A stretch of 64,000 nt of DNA from Bacillota bacterium. GTDB taxonomy: Bacteria > Bacillota > Bacilli > Paenibacillales > Paenibacillaceae. This document shows, in pieces, positions 16,008-24,470 of the stretch (the first letter of the stretch is position 1; every line of letters starts with the position of its first letter). The position numbers and the translations under genes are program-made. The stretch spans positions 1 through 64,000 of the forward strand of contig JAEWPC010000088.1 of assembly GCA_023460795.1 (NCBI GenBank), written 5' to 3'. The notes beneath the pieces were generated by a model, which was not told the DNA's origin, ran no database searches, and worked only from the letters and a program-made list of their open reading frames with translations.

Positions 16008-18425
16008 ATGATCGAAGAGAAGGATTGGAAGGAAGAGCGGGAGCGGCTTGCGCAGGTTACGGAGAAGCTGCAGGCGAGGATCGCGGAGTTGGAGCCGGAA
16101 GTAGACGGATTGCGCGAGCAGGCGGTCGAAATCCGCAAGCGGTTCTGGGAAGAAGTGACCGTCAACACGAGCAACAACGAGGATTTCGAAGAGACCTTCT
16201 ATAGCATCAAGCAGCAGGAGGCGTTGTTGTCCGAGCGAGAGCGCAGCCACCGACTGCGTATGCAGCAATGGAGAAACATGAAACGGCTACTTCCCTCCCC
16301 GTACTTCGGGCGATTCGACTTCAGCGAGGACGGCTTAGGCTACACCGAGCCCATCTATGTCGGGGTGGCCTCCTTCGTCGATTCGGACGGGTTAAGCTTC
16401 CTGATCTACGATTGGCGCACGCCAATCGCGAGCCTGTACTACGACTATTCCCCCGGGGCAGCGGTTTACGTTACGCCGGGCGGCAGAGTGACGGGAACGA
16501 TGGAGATGAAGCGGCAGTATCAGATTCGCGACGGGCAGCTCCGGAACGTGATCGACACGAGCCTGACGATCGGCGACGAGCTGCTGCAGCAGGCGCTCGG
16601 CCAAGGCGCCGACGCGCAGATGAAGAGCATCGTGGCGACGATCCAGAAGGAGCAGAACGCGATTATCCGGGAGGACGGCAGCCGGATGCTGATCGTGCAG
16701 GGAGCCGCCGGAAGCGGCAAGACCTCCGCGGCGCTGCAGCGGGTGGCCTATTTGCTGTACAAACATCGCGATACGCTCAAGGCCGATCAAATCGTGCTGT
16801 TCTCGCCTAACCCGATGTTCAACAGCTATGTATCCACCGTGTTGCCCGAGCTCGGCGAAGAGAACATGCAGCAGGCGACTTTCCAAGAGTATCTCGAACA
16901 AGGGATCGGACCGGCGCTGGGCATCGAGGACCCGTTCGATCAGATCGAATACGTGCTGACGGAGCAAGCGTCACCGGAATATCGGGCACGATTAAAGGGG
17001 ATCGAGTACAAAGCATCCGTGAAATTCCTCGAGACGCTCCGAAGTTATTCGCAGTGGCTAGAGCGGGAAGGGATGAAGTTCCACGGCATTCGGTTCCGGG
17101 ATCGCGATTTGATTACGGCGGAGCGGATGAAGGAGCAATTTTACGGCTATGAACCTTCGATGCGCCTTGCCAACCGCGTGATCTTGCTTCAGGAGTGGTT
17201 GTTGAAAGAGCTCGCCCTGCTGGAACGGAAGGAGCGGGAAGCGGACTGGGTGCAGGAGGAGCTCGATTATCTCGACAAGGATTATTATGCCGAAGCGTTC
17301 AGCCAGCTGCATAAAGAGCGGGACGTGTTCGAATTCGGGGAACAATTCGAGGAGATCCGAGAGAAGCTGCTGGGCAAGCGGCGGCGGGACGAAGGCGACT
17401 TCGATTACGCGGAGCGGGAGGAAGCGCTGTTGCGCGGCATGGTCGTGAAAGAGAGCTTCAAGCCGCTTAGGCGCTCCGTGAAACGAATGGCGTTCATCGA
17501 TAAGGTCGGGCTATACGCTCAGTTGTTCGAGGATCGGGATGCGTTCCGGGCGATGACGAACGGGGCCGAGGCGCCTGAGTTATGGTCGGAAATTTGTGAG
17601 CAAACGACACGGAAGCTGAGCCGGATGGAACTGTTCTACGAAGATGCGACGCCGTTCTTATATTTGCAAGAGCTGGTCGAAGGCGTTCGGATGAGCACGG
17701 AAGTGCGGCATGTGTTCGTCGACGAAGGCCAGGACTATTCGATGTTCCAATACGAGTTTCTCCGCAGATTGTTCCCGCGCGCCCGTATGACGATACTCGG
17801 CGATTTCGGCCAAGCTATCTTCACGCAAGCGACGGAGCTGCAGGGCGAGCAATCGCCGTTGACTCGGCTTTATGGCGAGTCGGAGACGAGATTGTTTCGT
17901 CTCGTCCGCAGTTACCGGTCGACTCGCGAGATCGTGGAATTTACGAGGTCGCTGCTGCCGGGTGGCGAAGAGATCATTCCTTTTGATAGAAGCGGGAAGA
18001 AGCCGATGCTCGTTCGGGTGGACGACAGCGTGGGAATGGCTGCTCGAATGGCCGAAGACATCGCGGCGCTCCAGGCGGAAGGCTTCGCATCGATCGCCGT
18101 CATCGCGAGGACGGCGGCCGAGAGCAGAGTCGCTTACGAAGCCTTGACCGCGCGAGGGTGTCAGGGGATGAAGCTGGTGACCAAGAATACGCTGACCTTC
18201 GAGAAGGGCGTCTTGGTTCTCCCCGCGTATCTCGCGAAAGGCGTCGAATTCGACGCGGCGCTAATCTATGACGCATCCTCGCGGTCGTACGATCGGGAAA
18301 GCGAGCGCAAGCTGTTCTATACGGCGTGCACGCGCGCGATGCATCGGCTTATGCTCTATTCGACGGGAGAATGGACGCCATTCCTGCAAGAGGTGGACCC
18401 GTCGCTGTATGAGCGAACGCGCTAG
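16008..18425 (+). CDS. helD: HelD-like RNA polymerase recycling motor (UvrD/Rep superfamily)
   Basis: 805-aa superfamily 1 ATPase. An N-terminal coiled coil (about 1-85, rich in charged residues) is followed by the HelD-type core: Walker A GAAGSGKT at 232-239, Walker B VDEGQDYS, and the UvrD-like C-terminal motifs (LVRSYRST, KGVEFD, YTACTRAM). In Bacillus, HelD binds core RNA polymerase, pushes the coiled coil into the secondary channel and clears stalled complexes from DNA. Length and domain order fit that family better than a repair helicase. ATG 16008 lies 12 bases after GAAGGGAG. About 230 bp of AT-richer sequence precede it with no clear promoter. Confidence 0.88.
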   Translation: MIEEKDWKEERERLAQVTEKLQARIAELEPEVDGLREQAVEIRKRFWEEVTVNTSNNEDFEETFYSIKQQEALLSERERSHRLRMQQWRNMKRLLPSPYFGRFDFSEDGLGYTEPIYVGVASFVDSDGLSFLIYDWRTPIASLYYDYSPGAAVYVTPGGRVTGTMEMKRQYQIRDGQLRNVIDTSLTIGDELLQQALGQGADAQMKSIVATIQKEQNAIIREDGSRMLIVQGAAGSGKTSAALQRVAYLLYKHRDTLKADQIVLFSPNPMFNSYVSTVLPELGEENMQQATFQEYLEQGIGPALGIEDPFDQIEYVLTEQASPEYRARLKGIEYKASVKFLETLRSYSQWLEREGMKFHGIRFRDRDLITAERMKEQFYGYEPSMRLANRVILLQEWLLKELALLERKEREADWVQEELDYLDKDYYAEAFSQLHKERDVFEFGEQFEEIREKLLGKRRRDEGDFDYAEREEALLRGMVVKESFKPLRRSVKRMAFIDKVGLYAQLFEDRDAFRAMTNGAEAPELWSEICEQTTRKLSRMELFYEDATPFLYLQELVEGVRMSTEVRHVFVDEGQDYSMFQYEFLRRLFPRARMTILGDFGQAIFTQATELQGEQSPLTRLYGESETRLFRLVRSYRSTREIVEFTRSLLPGGEEIIPFDRSGKKPMLVRVDDSVGMAARMAEDIAALQAEGFASIAVIARTAAESRVAYEALTARGCQGMKLVTKNTLTFEKGVLVLPAYLAKGVEFDAALIYDASSRSYDRESERKLFYTACTRAMHRLMLYSTGEWTPFLQEVDPSLYERTR

Positions 18426-18454
18426 AGCGCCTTTATTTTACAAGCCGAGTCGGG

Positions 18455-18487
18455 TATGATAATGGCATTCAAGGGGTTGAATGCCAT
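18455..18487 (+). promoter_or_regulatory. Perfect palindrome over the FusB-type gene start
   Basis: ATGGCATTCAA (18462-18472), GGGG, TTGAATGCCAT (18477-18487): an 11-bp perfect inverted repeat whose centre is the Shine-Dalgarno sequence and whose right arm contains the start codon. A -10-like TATGAT lies at 18455-18460 just before it. It could be a DNA operator at the transcription start or an RNA hairpin hiding the start site. Confidence 0.6.
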
Positions 18488-19139
18488 GCAAGCTCCATTC
18501 ATTAGAAACCACCAATATAATTTCATCCGCGACCAAGCGGAGATCGTCCTTAGGACGCTTCGAACGGTCAACGATCCGATGATCGCCGAGTCGGTACGGT
18601 CCAGTGCGCAAGCCAAGGTAGCGGAGCTGTTCACCGGCTTAACCGACTACCGGAAGGCGCTGCTGGAATCGATAGCGGTGATGAAGAAGGCGGACGATTT
18701 CCAAAGTTATTTGCAGGCGCTCGAGCCTTATCGGGTTGCGTTCCCGTGGATTACGGAGCAGCAGCTTCGGAAGCTGTTCCCTAAGAACAAGAAGCTGAAG
18801 CTGCCCGATCTCGCTCAGATCGATCTCCGCCGGGTAACGTATCTGAGCTGGACCGATATTCAGACGAATAAGATGTTCCTCGTCTACGAGGCGGGAGGAC
18901 AGTTCGTCGGCGTAGAGGGCAGATATACGGATACGAACACGAAGAGCTATTGCTTCGCATGCAACCGGTACGAAGAGCTCGTCTTATTCTCGGCGATCTC
19001 CAAGCACCGGCCGGAGGACGCTGCGTCCGATTATTACAAATCGGTCGGGAACTACATCTGCATGAACGGACACGACTGCAATAAGAACATTACGGACGTG
19101 TCTTCGCTCGAAAAATTCATTGAATCGGTTACCGAATAG
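18486..19139 (+). CDS. FusB/FusC-type elongation factor G-binding protein
   Basis: 217-aa protein of the EF-G-binding family (Listeria/Bacillus FBP, staphylococcal FusB/FusC), which frees EF-G from ribosomes stalled by fusidic acid. An N-terminal helical bundle (about 1-85) is followed by a treble-clef zinc domain with ligands C156, C159 (CFAC) and C192, C198 (C-x5-C in the YICMNGHDCN block). Start ATG 18486 follows AAGGGG with nine-base spacing; two earlier in-frame ATGs (18456, 18462) lie within the promoter/palindrome. The chromosomal homologue may confer low-level fusidic acid tolerance. Possibly co-transcribed with the next gene, 16 bp downstream. Confidence 0.88.
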   Translation: MQAPFIRNHQYNFIRDQAEIVLRTLRTVNDPMIAESVRSSAQAKVAELFTGLTDYRKALLESIAVMKKADDFQSYLQALEPYRVAFPWITEQQLRKLFPKNKKLKLPDLAQIDLRRVTYLSWTDIQTNKMFLVYEAGGQFVGVEGRYTDTNTKSYCFACNRYEELVLFSAISKHRPEDAASDYYKSVGNYICMNGHDCNKNITDVSSLEKFIESVTE

Positions 19140-19155
19140 GAAGAGAAGGTCCCTC

Positions 19156-20712
19156 ATGTCAGCAAATTCGAAACAACGTTACCGCTTCAGCGAAGCGCCG
19201 ATCTGGAACATCCAGCGGCAGTATTACGAAGAAGAAGGCACGCGCGCCTGGGTGAACGATCAGGTGCCGCAATATATTACCTCCAATCCGATGATCGGCA
19301 CCGCCTACGCGGAGCTGATCTTCGGATTTCTTCAGGATCGGGCGAATCAAGGATCAGCCGCCGAGACCGTCTATATCGTAGAGCTGGGAGCCGGAGCCGG
19401 GCGCTTGGCTTATCACGTGCTGCACGAGCTGAGCCGGTTGATTGACTACGCGGGAATCAAGCTGCCGAGCTTCCGATACGTGATGACGGATCTGGCCATG
19501 AGCAACGTGCAGGCGTGGAAGGAGCACCCCGCGCTCCAGTCTTTCATCTCTGCCGGACTACTGGATTTCGCGCGATTCGATGCCGTTCATGATACGGCGC
19601 TGAACCTGATAGTGTCCGGCGAGACTCTAAGGGAAGGCGATTTGCGACAACCGCTCCTGATCGTGGCCAACTATTTTTTCGACGGCATCCCGCAAGAGCT
19701 GCTTTACGTCGGAGAAGGGCGGATTTACGAAGTAGACGTGTGCGTGGAAATTCCCGAACACCAGGACTCACTTAAACCGTCCGAACGGTTGAGCCGGATC
19801 TCGCTAAGCTACGAGGACCCTCGAAGAGCGCCTGAGTACGAGCAAGAAGGCTATCCGTTCCGGGATGTGATTGCCGTCTATCAGGAACAGCTGGAGGACT
19901 CCCATATTTTATTCCCCGAAGCGGGTTTAACGTGTCTAGAGCGATTGGACAGGTTATCGCGGTCGGGCTTCCTCTTGATCACGGCGGACAAAGGGGATCA
20001 CCTGCTGGACAGCTGGAAGTTCGCGGAGCCCCCGGAACTGATTCTGCACGGAAGCTTCTCCTTAACGGCGAACTACCATGCGATTCTACAGGTGTACGAA
20101 AGGCGGGGAGCAGAGGCGCTATTCCCGCGGCAGCATTATAAAAACTTGAACGTCGGCTGCATTCTTAACCTGGATCAACCGAAGAATTATGCCCAGACCC
20201 GATTGGCCTATCGTCGAACGGTCGAACGCTTCGGTCCGGACGAGTTTTTCAGTCTGAAGCAATGGGTGGATCGAAGTGTCGACGATATGGGGCTGCAGCA
20301 GCTGCTAAGCTTCTGGCGGCTGGGCGGATACGATGCGGAATGGTTCATCCATGCGACGAAGCGGATTTCCGCCTTGCTTCAGGAAGCGAGCGACGAGGAG
20401 AAGCTGGATCTGTCGCGAGGCATTGAGCGGATGTGGTCGTCGTACTACGTCATGGCTCAGCGGTACGACTTGGCGCTTGACGCGGGCTTGATTCTATTCG
20501 AGATGGACGAGTACGAGCAAGCCAAGCGATACTTGGAAATTTCGGTAGAGCAGGAACAGGATGAAGTCGTATCGACCGTCTATTACTGCTTGGCGATTTG
20601 CTGCTTCGAGCTCACGCTAATCGAGGAAGCAGGACGCTATCTGAGGAAGTTGCTTGAGCTGGAGCCTGGGCATGAAGAGGCGGTGGCGTTGCTAAGTCAC
20701 CTTGACCCGTAA
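19156..20712 (+). CDS. MidA-like SAM-dependent methyltransferase with C-terminal helical repeats
   Basis: 518-aa protein. The N-terminal half (about 1-340) resembles the MidA/NDUFAF7 (SAM-MT) family: motif I VELGAGAGRL at about 74-83, YVMTDLA after the next strand, and a VANYFFDGIP stretch equivalent to the family's ANEFFDALP. The C-terminal part (about 400-518) is TPR-like helical repeats (ALDAGLILFEMDEYEQAKRY type). In eukaryotes the homologue methylates an arginine of a complex I subunit; the bacterial target is unknown. ATG 19156 is preceded by GAAGAGAAGG. It follows the FusB-type gene by 16 bp, suggesting one transcript. Confidence 0.75.
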   Translation: MSANSKQRYRFSEAPIWNIQRQYYEEEGTRAWVNDQVPQYITSNPMIGTAYAELIFGFLQDRANQGSAAETVYIVELGAGAGRLAYHVLHELSRLIDYAGIKLPSFRYVMTDLAMSNVQAWKEHPALQSFISAGLLDFARFDAVHDTALNLIVSGETLREGDLRQPLLIVANYFFDGIPQELLYVGEGRIYEVDVCVEIPEHQDSLKPSERLSRISLSYEDPRRAPEYEQEGYPFRDVIAVYQEQLEDSHILFPEAGLTCLERLDRLSRSGFLLITADKGDHLLDSWKFAEPPELILHGSFSLTANYHAILQVYERRGAEALFPRQHYKNLNVGCILNLDQPKNYAQTRLAYRRTVERFGPDEFFSLKQWVDRSVDDMGLQQLLSFWRLGGYDAEWFIHATKRISALLQEASDEEKLDLSRGIERMWSSYYVMAQRYDLALDAGLILFEMDEYEQAKRYLEISVEQEQDEVVSTVYYCLAICCFELTLIEEAGRYLRKLLELEPGHEEAVALLSHLDP

Positions 20713-20773
20713 CAATAAAGGTTGCGTAAGGACGGCGTCGAATACCAATAGCCGAGAGGAGCGAGAATTCGTC

Positions 20774-21361
20774 GTGAAAGCAAATCGCATGGAAGCGTTC
20801 AGCGACGGCGTGTTGGCCATTATCATCACGATCATGGTGTTGGAGTTTAAAGTGCCGGAAGAGCACGATTGGCATGCGTTAGTTCAACTCGGGCCGAAAA
20901 TTCTCAGCTATATTTTCAGTTTCGTGTACGTCGGCATCTATTGGAACAACCATCATCATCTGCTGCATATGGTCCGTACAATAAACGGGCGGTTGTTGTG
21001 GCTCAACCTGCTGCTTCTCTTCTGGTTATCCCTCGTGCCGTTCACGACCGCATGGATGGGTGAAAGCCGCTTTGCGTCTACTCCTACGGCGTTATATGGA
21101 ATGATCATGCTGCTGGCGGCTATCTCGTACATGTTGCTTCAGCGAGCGATCATCAAGCAGCATGAAGGAGGTTCTGCGTTCGTCGCGGCGATGGGCGCAG
21201 ACTGGAAAGGAAAGCTTTCTCCTCTGCTCTACTTATTAGCCATATTTACCGCATACGCGAGTTCGTGGATTTCCGGATTCTTTTTCTTGCTCGTTGCGGT
21301 GATTTGGTTCGTGCCGGACAGGCGAATCGAGCATGCCATTAACGAGGCCTCCGTTAGATGA
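20774..21361 (+). CDS. TMEM175-family (DUF1211) potassium channel-like protein
   Basis: 195-aa integral membrane protein with six helices. It carries the family's filter-helix motif RMEAFSDGVLAI (residues 5-16, RxxxFSDG type) and the NNHHHLLH region after helix 2. Bacterial TMEM175 proteins are tetrameric potassium-selective channels, so the predicted role is K+ leak or setting membrane potential. GTG start at 20774 follows GAGAGGAGCGAG. It lies 61 bp after the methyltransferase and is closed by a terminator. Confidence 0.88.
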   Translation: MKANRMEAFSDGVLAIIITIMVLEFKVPEEHDWHALVQLGPKILSYIFSFVYVGIYWNNHHHLLHMVRTINGRLLWLNLLLLFWLSLVPFTTAWMGESRFASTPTALYGMIMLLAAISYMLLQRAIIKQHEGGSAFVAAMGADWKGKLSPLLYLLAIFTAYASSWISGFFFLLVAVIWFVPDRRIEHAINEASVR

Positions 21362-21379
21362 CTATTCAAAGCCGGCAGA

Positions 21380-21410
21380 GCCACCCTGCAGAAGGGTGGC
21401 TTGCTTATTT
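21380..21410 (+). terminator. Terminator after TMEM175 gene
   Basis: Stem GCCACCC (21380-21386) / GGGTGGC (21394-21400) followed by TTGCTTATTT. Confidence 0.7.
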
Positions 21411-21432
21411 AGCGCACGGACGTAAAAAACAT

Positions 21433-21463
21433 TTGCAGGTGACGTTACGTAACCCGCTATACT
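21433..21463 (+). promoter_or_regulatory. MerR-type promoter with 19-bp spacer
   Basis: TTGCAG (21433-21438), 19-bp spacer, TATACT (21458-21463). A perfect palindrome GTTACGTAAC (21444-21453) is centred exactly in the spacer. A long spacer with a centred palindrome is the hallmark of promoters that MerR-family proteins twist into activity. Confidence 0.75.
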
Positions 21464-21514
21464 AGGCTCAAAGGTTCAACGCGATTGAGAAGTCGGCGGA
21501 GAGGGGGATCGCCC

Positions 21515-22711
21515 TTGAAAGAAACCGAAGCATTCACGACCGGACAGCTGGCGCGGCGGACGGGGTTAACGCTTCGAACCCTAAGATATTACGATAAGAT
21601 AGGGCTATTAACGCCGCGCAAGCAGCAAGCCGGAGGCGCGCGAAGGTATAGCGTGGACGATCTGGGACGGTTGCAGCAGATTCAGACGTTGAAGTACGTG
21701 GGGCTGACACTGGAGGAGATCGGGGAATTTCTGAAGGCGGAAGCGGGATCCGGTTGGAACATACGGAACTCGTTATTAGCTCAATTGGACGTGCTTCAAC
21801 GCAAACGGATGCATACCGAGAATGTGGCGAAGGCGATCCGAAGGGCGTTGGAGGAAGAAGGCTGGTCAGGCGGCGAGGATGGGTGGGGCCGTCTAGCGGA
21901 CATCATTCAGGCCGTGCAGACGGAGCAAACGTGGGGAGAGCAGTATCGCGACGCGTCCCGATTGCGATCTCGAATGCACCTCTATGACCGCTTCGCCGAC
22001 AATCCGTACGGATGGCACCGATGGGTGTTCGATCGGATCGGTCAAGAGCGGAACGTTCATTTGCTCGAATTAGGTTGCGGAGACGGTTCCTTGTGGCTGC
22101 GCAATGCCGATCGTATACCAAGCGGTTGGCGTATCACGATTACGGATGCGTCCGAAGGGATGGTAGAAGAGGCGCGCAGCAGGCTCAAAGGATTGTCCAT
22201 GTTCAAGTTCTTGGTGGCGGACGCACAGGACATCCCTTTCCATGACGAACAGTTCGACATCGTCGTCGCGGGCAACATGCTCTACCATGTACGGAGCATT
22301 CCGCTGGCTATCCAAGAAATACGGCGTGTTCTGAAAAAGGACGGTTATCTCCTCGCGACCACGATGAGTTTGCGTCATCTGCAGGAGATTGAGCGATTGG
22401 GGACGTCGTTCGACCCGGATATGAAGGTGATAGACCCCGTCATCGAGAGATTCCATTGGGATAATGCAGCCGAGCTGCTCTCGCCTTTCTTCTGCGAGGT
22501 CGAGCCCTTCTACTACGAGGATAGCTTGAGAATTACCGAGGCCGAGCCGCTGATCGACTATATGACCTCTACTCCCATGAATGCGCGAATGCGGCTTCAG
22601 GGACAGGCGATGGACCGCTTCCGGTCGTATGTCGAGACGATTCTGGAACGAGAGGGCGCGCTGCGGGTAACGAAAGAAAACGTACTGTACAAAGGGTGGA
22701 AAAAAACATGA
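21515..22711 (+). CDS. MerR-family regulator fused to SAM methyltransferase
   Basis: 398-aa fusion. The MerR winged helix occupies about 5-75 (FTTGQLARRTGLTLRTLRYY), then a coiled linker to about 130, then a class I methyltransferase (about 165-310) with motif I LLELGCGDGS and the PFHDEQFDIVVAGNMLYH region of Methyltransf_11 proteins. TTG start at 21515 follows GAGAGGGGGA. The methyltransferase probably serves either as a ligand-sensing module or as an enzyme produced in response to its own inducer. It is the first gene of a three-gene operon behind a MerR-type promoter, hence probably autoregulated. Inducer unknown. Confidence 0.88.
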   Translation: MKETEAFTTGQLARRTGLTLRTLRYYDKIGLLTPRKQQAGGARRYSVDDLGRLQQIQTLKYVGLTLEEIGEFLKAEAGSGWNIRNSLLAQLDVLQRKRMHTENVAKAIRRALEEEGWSGGEDGWGRLADIIQAVQTEQTWGEQYRDASRLRSRMHLYDRFADNPYGWHRWVFDRIGQERNVHLLELGCGDGSLWLRNADRIPSGWRITITDASEGMVEEARSRLKGLSMFKFLVADAQDIPFHDEQFDIVVAGNMLYHVRSIPLAIQEIRRVLKKDGYLLATTMSLRHLQEIERLGTSFDPDMKVIDPVIERFHWDNAAELLSPFFCEVEPFYYEDSLRITEAEPLIDYMTSTPMNARMRLQGQAMDRFRSYVETILEREGALRVTKENVLYKGWKKT

Positions 22712-23685
22712 CGGAAGGAAGCAATCTCAGAATCCGCAACGTTACGGAAGAACTCTTATCGGATAACTGGTACGTGCTGAAGAAGGTCTCATTCGAATAT
22801 CGGAAGGATAACGGGGAGTGGGAGAAGCAGTCTCGGGAAGTGTACGATCGCGGCAACGGCGCGACGATCCTCTTATATAATCAGGATCGGCGGACGGTTA
22901 TCCTGACCCGGCAGTTCCGAATGCCGACTTACAAGAATCAGAACCCTACGGGCATGCTGATCGAAGCCTGCGCCGGATTGCTGGACCATGAAACGCCGGA
23001 GGCGACCGTCATGCGCGAGGCGGAGGAAGAGACGGGCTACAAGCTCGCTGCGGTGCGCAAGATCGGGGAAGCTTACATGTCGCCTGGATCCGTCACGGAA
23101 ATCTTGCATTTTTACGTCGCGGAGTACGACGTCGGCATGGCATCGGGCGCCGGGGGCGGTCTGGTCGAGGAGCAGGAAAATATCGAGGTGTTGGAGCTGC
23201 CGTTCAGCCAAGCCTTAGAGATGGTACGGACCGGAGAGATTCGGGACGGGAAGACGATCCTTTTGCTTCAGTACGCCGAGCTTAACGGGCTGCTGGAACG
23301 AAAACCTTTGCACATTCTGGTCGCGGGACCGTATCGGTCGGGAACCGCGGACGATCCGGAGCTTATCGAACGTAACGTAAAGTTCATGAACGAGATCGCC
23401 TTGCGCGTCTACGAAGCCGGACATATGCCCGTATTGGGGGAGTGGTATGCTCTGCCGTTGATCGCGACCGCGGGCTCGGCCGGAATCGGCGACGAGACGT
23501 TCAATCGAATTTTTCACCCGTCTTCAACGAGATTGCTCGATCATTGCGATGCCGTTCTACGAGTAGGCGGGCCGTCGGCGGGCGCCGATGAAATGGTCCG
23601 GATCGCGAAGGAGAAGGGGAAGTTAATCTTCGAGAAATTCGAGAATATTCCGTTGCTGCAAAGCATTCCTAGTTCGAAGAGGTGA
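22708..23685 (+). CDS. Nudix hydrolase fused to deoxyribosyltransferase-like domain
   Basis: 325-aa fusion. The N-terminal domain (about 1-195) is of the NudK/ADP-ribose pyrophosphatase class, with a complete Nudix box at about 94-116 (G-x5-E-x7-REAEEETG). The C-terminal domain (about 203-320) resembles DUF4406/nucleoside 2-deoxyribosyltransferases: VAGPYRSG at its start, GHMPVLGEW, and LLDHCDAVLRVGG followed by an AKEKGK helix. NudK proteins split NDP-sugars, so the fusion suggests processing of a nucleotide-sugar or modified nucleotide. Start overlaps the upstream stop (ATGA). The catalytic state of the C-terminal domain is uncertain. Confidence 0.82.
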   Translation: MTEGSNLRIRNVTEELLSDNWYVLKKVSFEYRKDNGEWEKQSREVYDRGNGATILLYNQDRRTVILTRQFRMPTYKNQNPTGMLIEACAGLLDHETPEATVMREAEEETGYKLAAVRKIGEAYMSPGSVTEILHFYVAEYDVGMASGAGGGLVEEQENIEVLELPFSQALEMVRTGEIRDGKTILLLQYAELNGLLERKPLHILVAGPYRSGTADDPELIERNVKFMNEIALRVYEAGHMPVLGEWYALPLIATAGSAGIGDETFNRIFHPSSTRLLDHCDAVLRVGGPSAGADEMVRIAKEKGKLIFEKFENIPLLQSIPSSKR

Positions 23686-23689
23686 CACC

Positions 23690-24436
23690 TTGCAACTGTT
23701 GGCAGAAGCAGTAAGCAAGTTCAATGAAATCCGCGTATACGAGACGTCCGAGCTGTATGGGAGGACGGGGCGATACCGCTTGATGGGATTCGAGGACGGA
23801 GCCGTGCAAGGCGCCATGGATCTGAGAGATCCGCGGCGGGTCGTGCTGGAATATCAACAGGCCGTCATTCATCTCATGGATAGCCACGTTCCCTCGTTCG
23901 AGAATGCGTTCGTCATCGGGCACGGCATCGGTACGATCGCCGCGTTTTATCCGAACAAGCGGTTCGTCGTCGCGGAAATCGACGATGAAATCGTGGAGCT
24001 GAGCAAGCGATATTTCGGGTGCCGGACGGATCATGTGGTCATCGGCGACGGACGCCGAATTCTTGAGGAACAGCCGTCTCGGGCATTTGATTACGTGATC
24101 CTCGACGCGTTCACTCCGACAGGCACTCCGCTGCACCTGTTGACGCTGGAGTTTTTCGAGATCGCGATGGACAAGCTCCGCCCGGATGGAGCCGTCATCT
24201 TGAATCTTACGGGGAAGCGCCGGAATGACCGGCTGATTTCCGCCATCTATGCGACGTTATGCGAGACGTGCGCGTACGTCAGCGCCTATTATCTCCCGGT
24301 GGTCGGAGCGGGGGAGGGCGATTCCGGCAATGTGATCATCGCCGGTAGCCATCGGCCGGTCGAAGCTCGGCAGAAGCGAATGGCCGGTTTTTCGCAGATC
24401 GATATCGACCGAGGTCATGTATTGAAAGACAACTAG
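23690..24436 (+). CDS. Spermidine synthase-like protein lacking the N-terminal domain
   Basis: 248-aa Rossmann protein of the spermidine synthase/SpeE superfamily. VVAEIDDEIVELSKRYF and GDGRRILEE correspond to the nucleoside-binding motifs. Departures from true SpeE are clear: the glycine loop is GHGIGT rather than GGGDGG, the catalytic DSSDP is DAFTP, and the N-terminal beta domain is short. It may use SAM or a decarboxylated-SAM-like substrate, but classical spermidine synthesis is doubtful. TTG start at 23690 follows GAGGTGA, four bases after the Nudix fusion's stop; last gene of the MerR operon. Confidence 0.75.
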   Translation: MQLLAEAVSKFNEIRVYETSELYGRTGRYRLMGFEDGAVQGAMDLRDPRRVVLEYQQAVIHLMDSHVPSFENAFVIGHGIGTIAAFYPNKRFVVAEIDDEIVELSKRYFGCRTDHVVIGDGRRILEEQPSRAFDYVILDAFTPTGTPLHLLTLEFFEIAMDKLRPDGAVILNLTGKRRNDRLISAIYATLCETCAYVSAYYLPVVGAGEGDSGNVIIAGSHRPVEARQKRMAGFSQIDIDRGHVLKDN

Positions 24437-24467
24437 ACCATCAGAAATGGTGGTCATTTATTTTGTT
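24436..24467 (+). terminator. Terminator after MerR operon
   Basis: GACCATCA / TGGTGGTC stem (one G-U pair) with GAAA loop, overlapping the stop codon and followed by ATTTATTTTGTTT. Confidence 0.7.
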
Positions 24468-24470
24468 TAA

